Shown in pieces: positions 62,691 to 64,000 of a stretch of 64,000 nucleotides of DNA (position 1 is its first letter; each line of letters starts with the position of its first letter). The position numbers were made by a program, and so were the translations under genes. The DNA is from Pogostemon cablin (Eukaryota > Streptophyta > Magnoliopsida > Lamiales > Lamiaceae): assembly GCA_023678885.1 (NCBI GenBank), contig CM043013.1:21794791-21858790 (forward strand), given 5' to 3'. Under the pieces are notes generated by a model, which saw only the letters and a list, made by a program, of their open reading frames with translations, had not been told where the DNA came from and did no database searches.

Positions 62691-62984
62691 AAAGATGCCC
62701 ATGGAGACTCAATCATGCAAGAGCATAGGTGTGGTCTCTAACTTGTTTAATCTTGATTTTAATGGGATAGATGACTTTGAATTTAAGTGGAAGATTGACA
62801 AGGAAGAGTCTAGACAGCCATGGGAGGAAGAAAATTCTGAGGATATATATTTTTGTGACCAAGAAAGGTAAGGTGCTGAGTGTAGACAAGAAGAGGGAAA
62901 GAAAGTATTTGAAGGTGAGGAAGCGAGAAGACCATCTTCTAATCCACTAGTTCAAAAGTGGTATTCTGTCGTGACTCTTCGACG

Positions 62985-64000
62985 TTAAACATGAGCGCCT
63001 ATTGAGGGCTTGTCCCTTCCATTTTATTGCTTTCTTATTTCTTTTGTATGAGTGAGGAGTTATTATATTTGAGGTCCTCACGTTTTGGCAATTACATCTC
63101 TTTTCAAACTTAGTTTCGACTTACATTTTTACTAAGTTTAGGGGGTGTGATGTACTTACCTCATCTTATAAGCACTAAAGGTATAATTTTTCCTTTCGTT
63201 GGTTGTTTGTTTCTTAGGGAGTTGATTTTTTGCGGCATATTAATATTTTAACCGGTGTTGGTATGTCGATTTTTTGCAACTTACCTAATATTTAGTGTGT
63301 CGTGTTGGTGTTTCTATTGTGTAGAGTCGATTATATAGTGAATTGAGTCTTTTTTAGAGTTCTTCTATTTTATTATTGATGAATCCTATGATGATGAGTG
63401 CGTTTGAGTTTTGATGATAGAAACAGGTAAACTGAGACTTTGACCTAATCGAGTTGAACAAGTCGAGGAGCTTGTGCATACATTGAAGAAAAATCAGGTG
63501 CCCTCGTTTTCTTTTTCTAATTTTTATGTGTGCTTTAAATTCATGGAGTGGAAGGATTGAGTTTTGGTGATCCACATGTAAGCTTATATTTTTACATTGT
63601 GCTGATATTCATATGCTCTTGAAATTATGAAGGAAGTGTACTTGAGTTATGTTGTGGTATGAAGTTCTATGGGTACTTGTGGGGTATTACTTACCATGAA
63701 AAGTACTCTGTTACTTGTTAAAACCCATGTAAGATTTTGAGCCTTGTTGATCATGTACATAATTACATGATTTCTTTCTGGTGAGTATCGTTCTTGAGTG
63801 TGTATTCTAGAACTTGCCTTTTATCTTACTTGAAACTACATGTTATGTTAGATAATAGGAGATGATTTTAGGCCATCCTTGAATTTATGAGACACTTAGC
63901 CAAATATTCCCTACCGAATGATGTTTATCCGTAGTTAGTCCCGTTGAGCCTAAAAATCTCATTCTTTGGCAACCTACGAGAAATAATCACTTTGAGCATC
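62985..64000 (+). other. 3' interior of the plus-strand gag-only element
   Basis: Non-coding, matching 4390 down to about 3000 (minus) of the first element and 57553-59102 in part (TCTAGAACTTG, GAGCCTAAAAATC). No gene. Confidence 0.55.

Larger units (their letters stand above)
59103..64000 (+). mobile_element. Gag-only-family LTR element running off the right edge
   Basis: 5' LTR 59103-60928 (TGATGAGAGTG...GCGCATCA), tRNA-Asp-type primer site, decayed gag (61101-62690), then non-coding interior matching element 618-7894 in reverse, including AACATGAGCGCC (62990) and AACTTAGTTTCGAC (63107). The 3' LTR lies beyond 64000. No pol up to the edge, so it fits the same gag-only family. Confidence 0.8.

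Overview
The window is repeat-rich nuclear DNA of a flowering plant, most likely a eudicot. The evidence is AT-rich sequence with GT..AG introns, plant-type LTR retrotransposons primed by tRNA-Asp and tRNA-Met, Stowaway MITEs, a TRIM, hAT, CACTA and Mutator-like (MULE) elements, and fragments of plant genes (EID1-type F-box protein, cyclophilin, ARM/U-box protein, receptor kinase). I cannot name the species. I see no complete, intact host gene. Almost everything readable is a transposable element or a gene fragment carried inside one, and many element borders can be fixed to the base by target-site duplications (TSDs).

Layout. 1-617: the 5' coding end of a minus-strand gene that runs off the left edge. 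618-7894: a complete gag-only Ty3/gypsy-type LTR element (minus strand, two 1683-bp LTRs, TSD GTACT). 8806-39869: two CACTA ends in inverted orientation, 27/30 identical and flanked by CCT on both sides, which fit one composite CACTA element of about 31 kb. Nested or carried inside it are a MULE (9582-10918) that itself holds a tandem TRIM, an 11.2-kb MULE (11087-22308) with a broken Ulp1-like gene and a broken FAR1-type transposase gene, decayed host exons, an hAT element (25402-25825), Stowaway MITEs, two further MULEs of the first family (27900-28423 and 31436-34295, the latter with ARM/U-box gene pieces), EID1 and cyclophilin fragments (34787-37700), and a long-TIR MULE (38289-39472).

Right of the CACTA: a solo LTR (40377-40812); a complete but decayed Ty3/gypsy chromovirus-like element (41195-52797, TSD AATGG); a fourth member of the MULE family (53948-55023), which sits in or beside a decayed Ty1/copia 3' end; and two more elements of the gag-only family, one on the minus strand (55679-59102, truncated) and one on the plus strand (59103 to beyond the right edge), arranged head to head.

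What works together: the gag-only elements have LTRs, primer site, polypurine tract and gag but no pol, so they would need enzymes supplied by other elements. The large MULE carries a transposase beside a Ulp1 protease, a pairing known from other plant MULEs, but both genes have stops. The MULE family with TTACT ends and the CACTA appear to have picked up and moved pieces of host genes. All coding calls are by eye from translated motifs; no database search was run.
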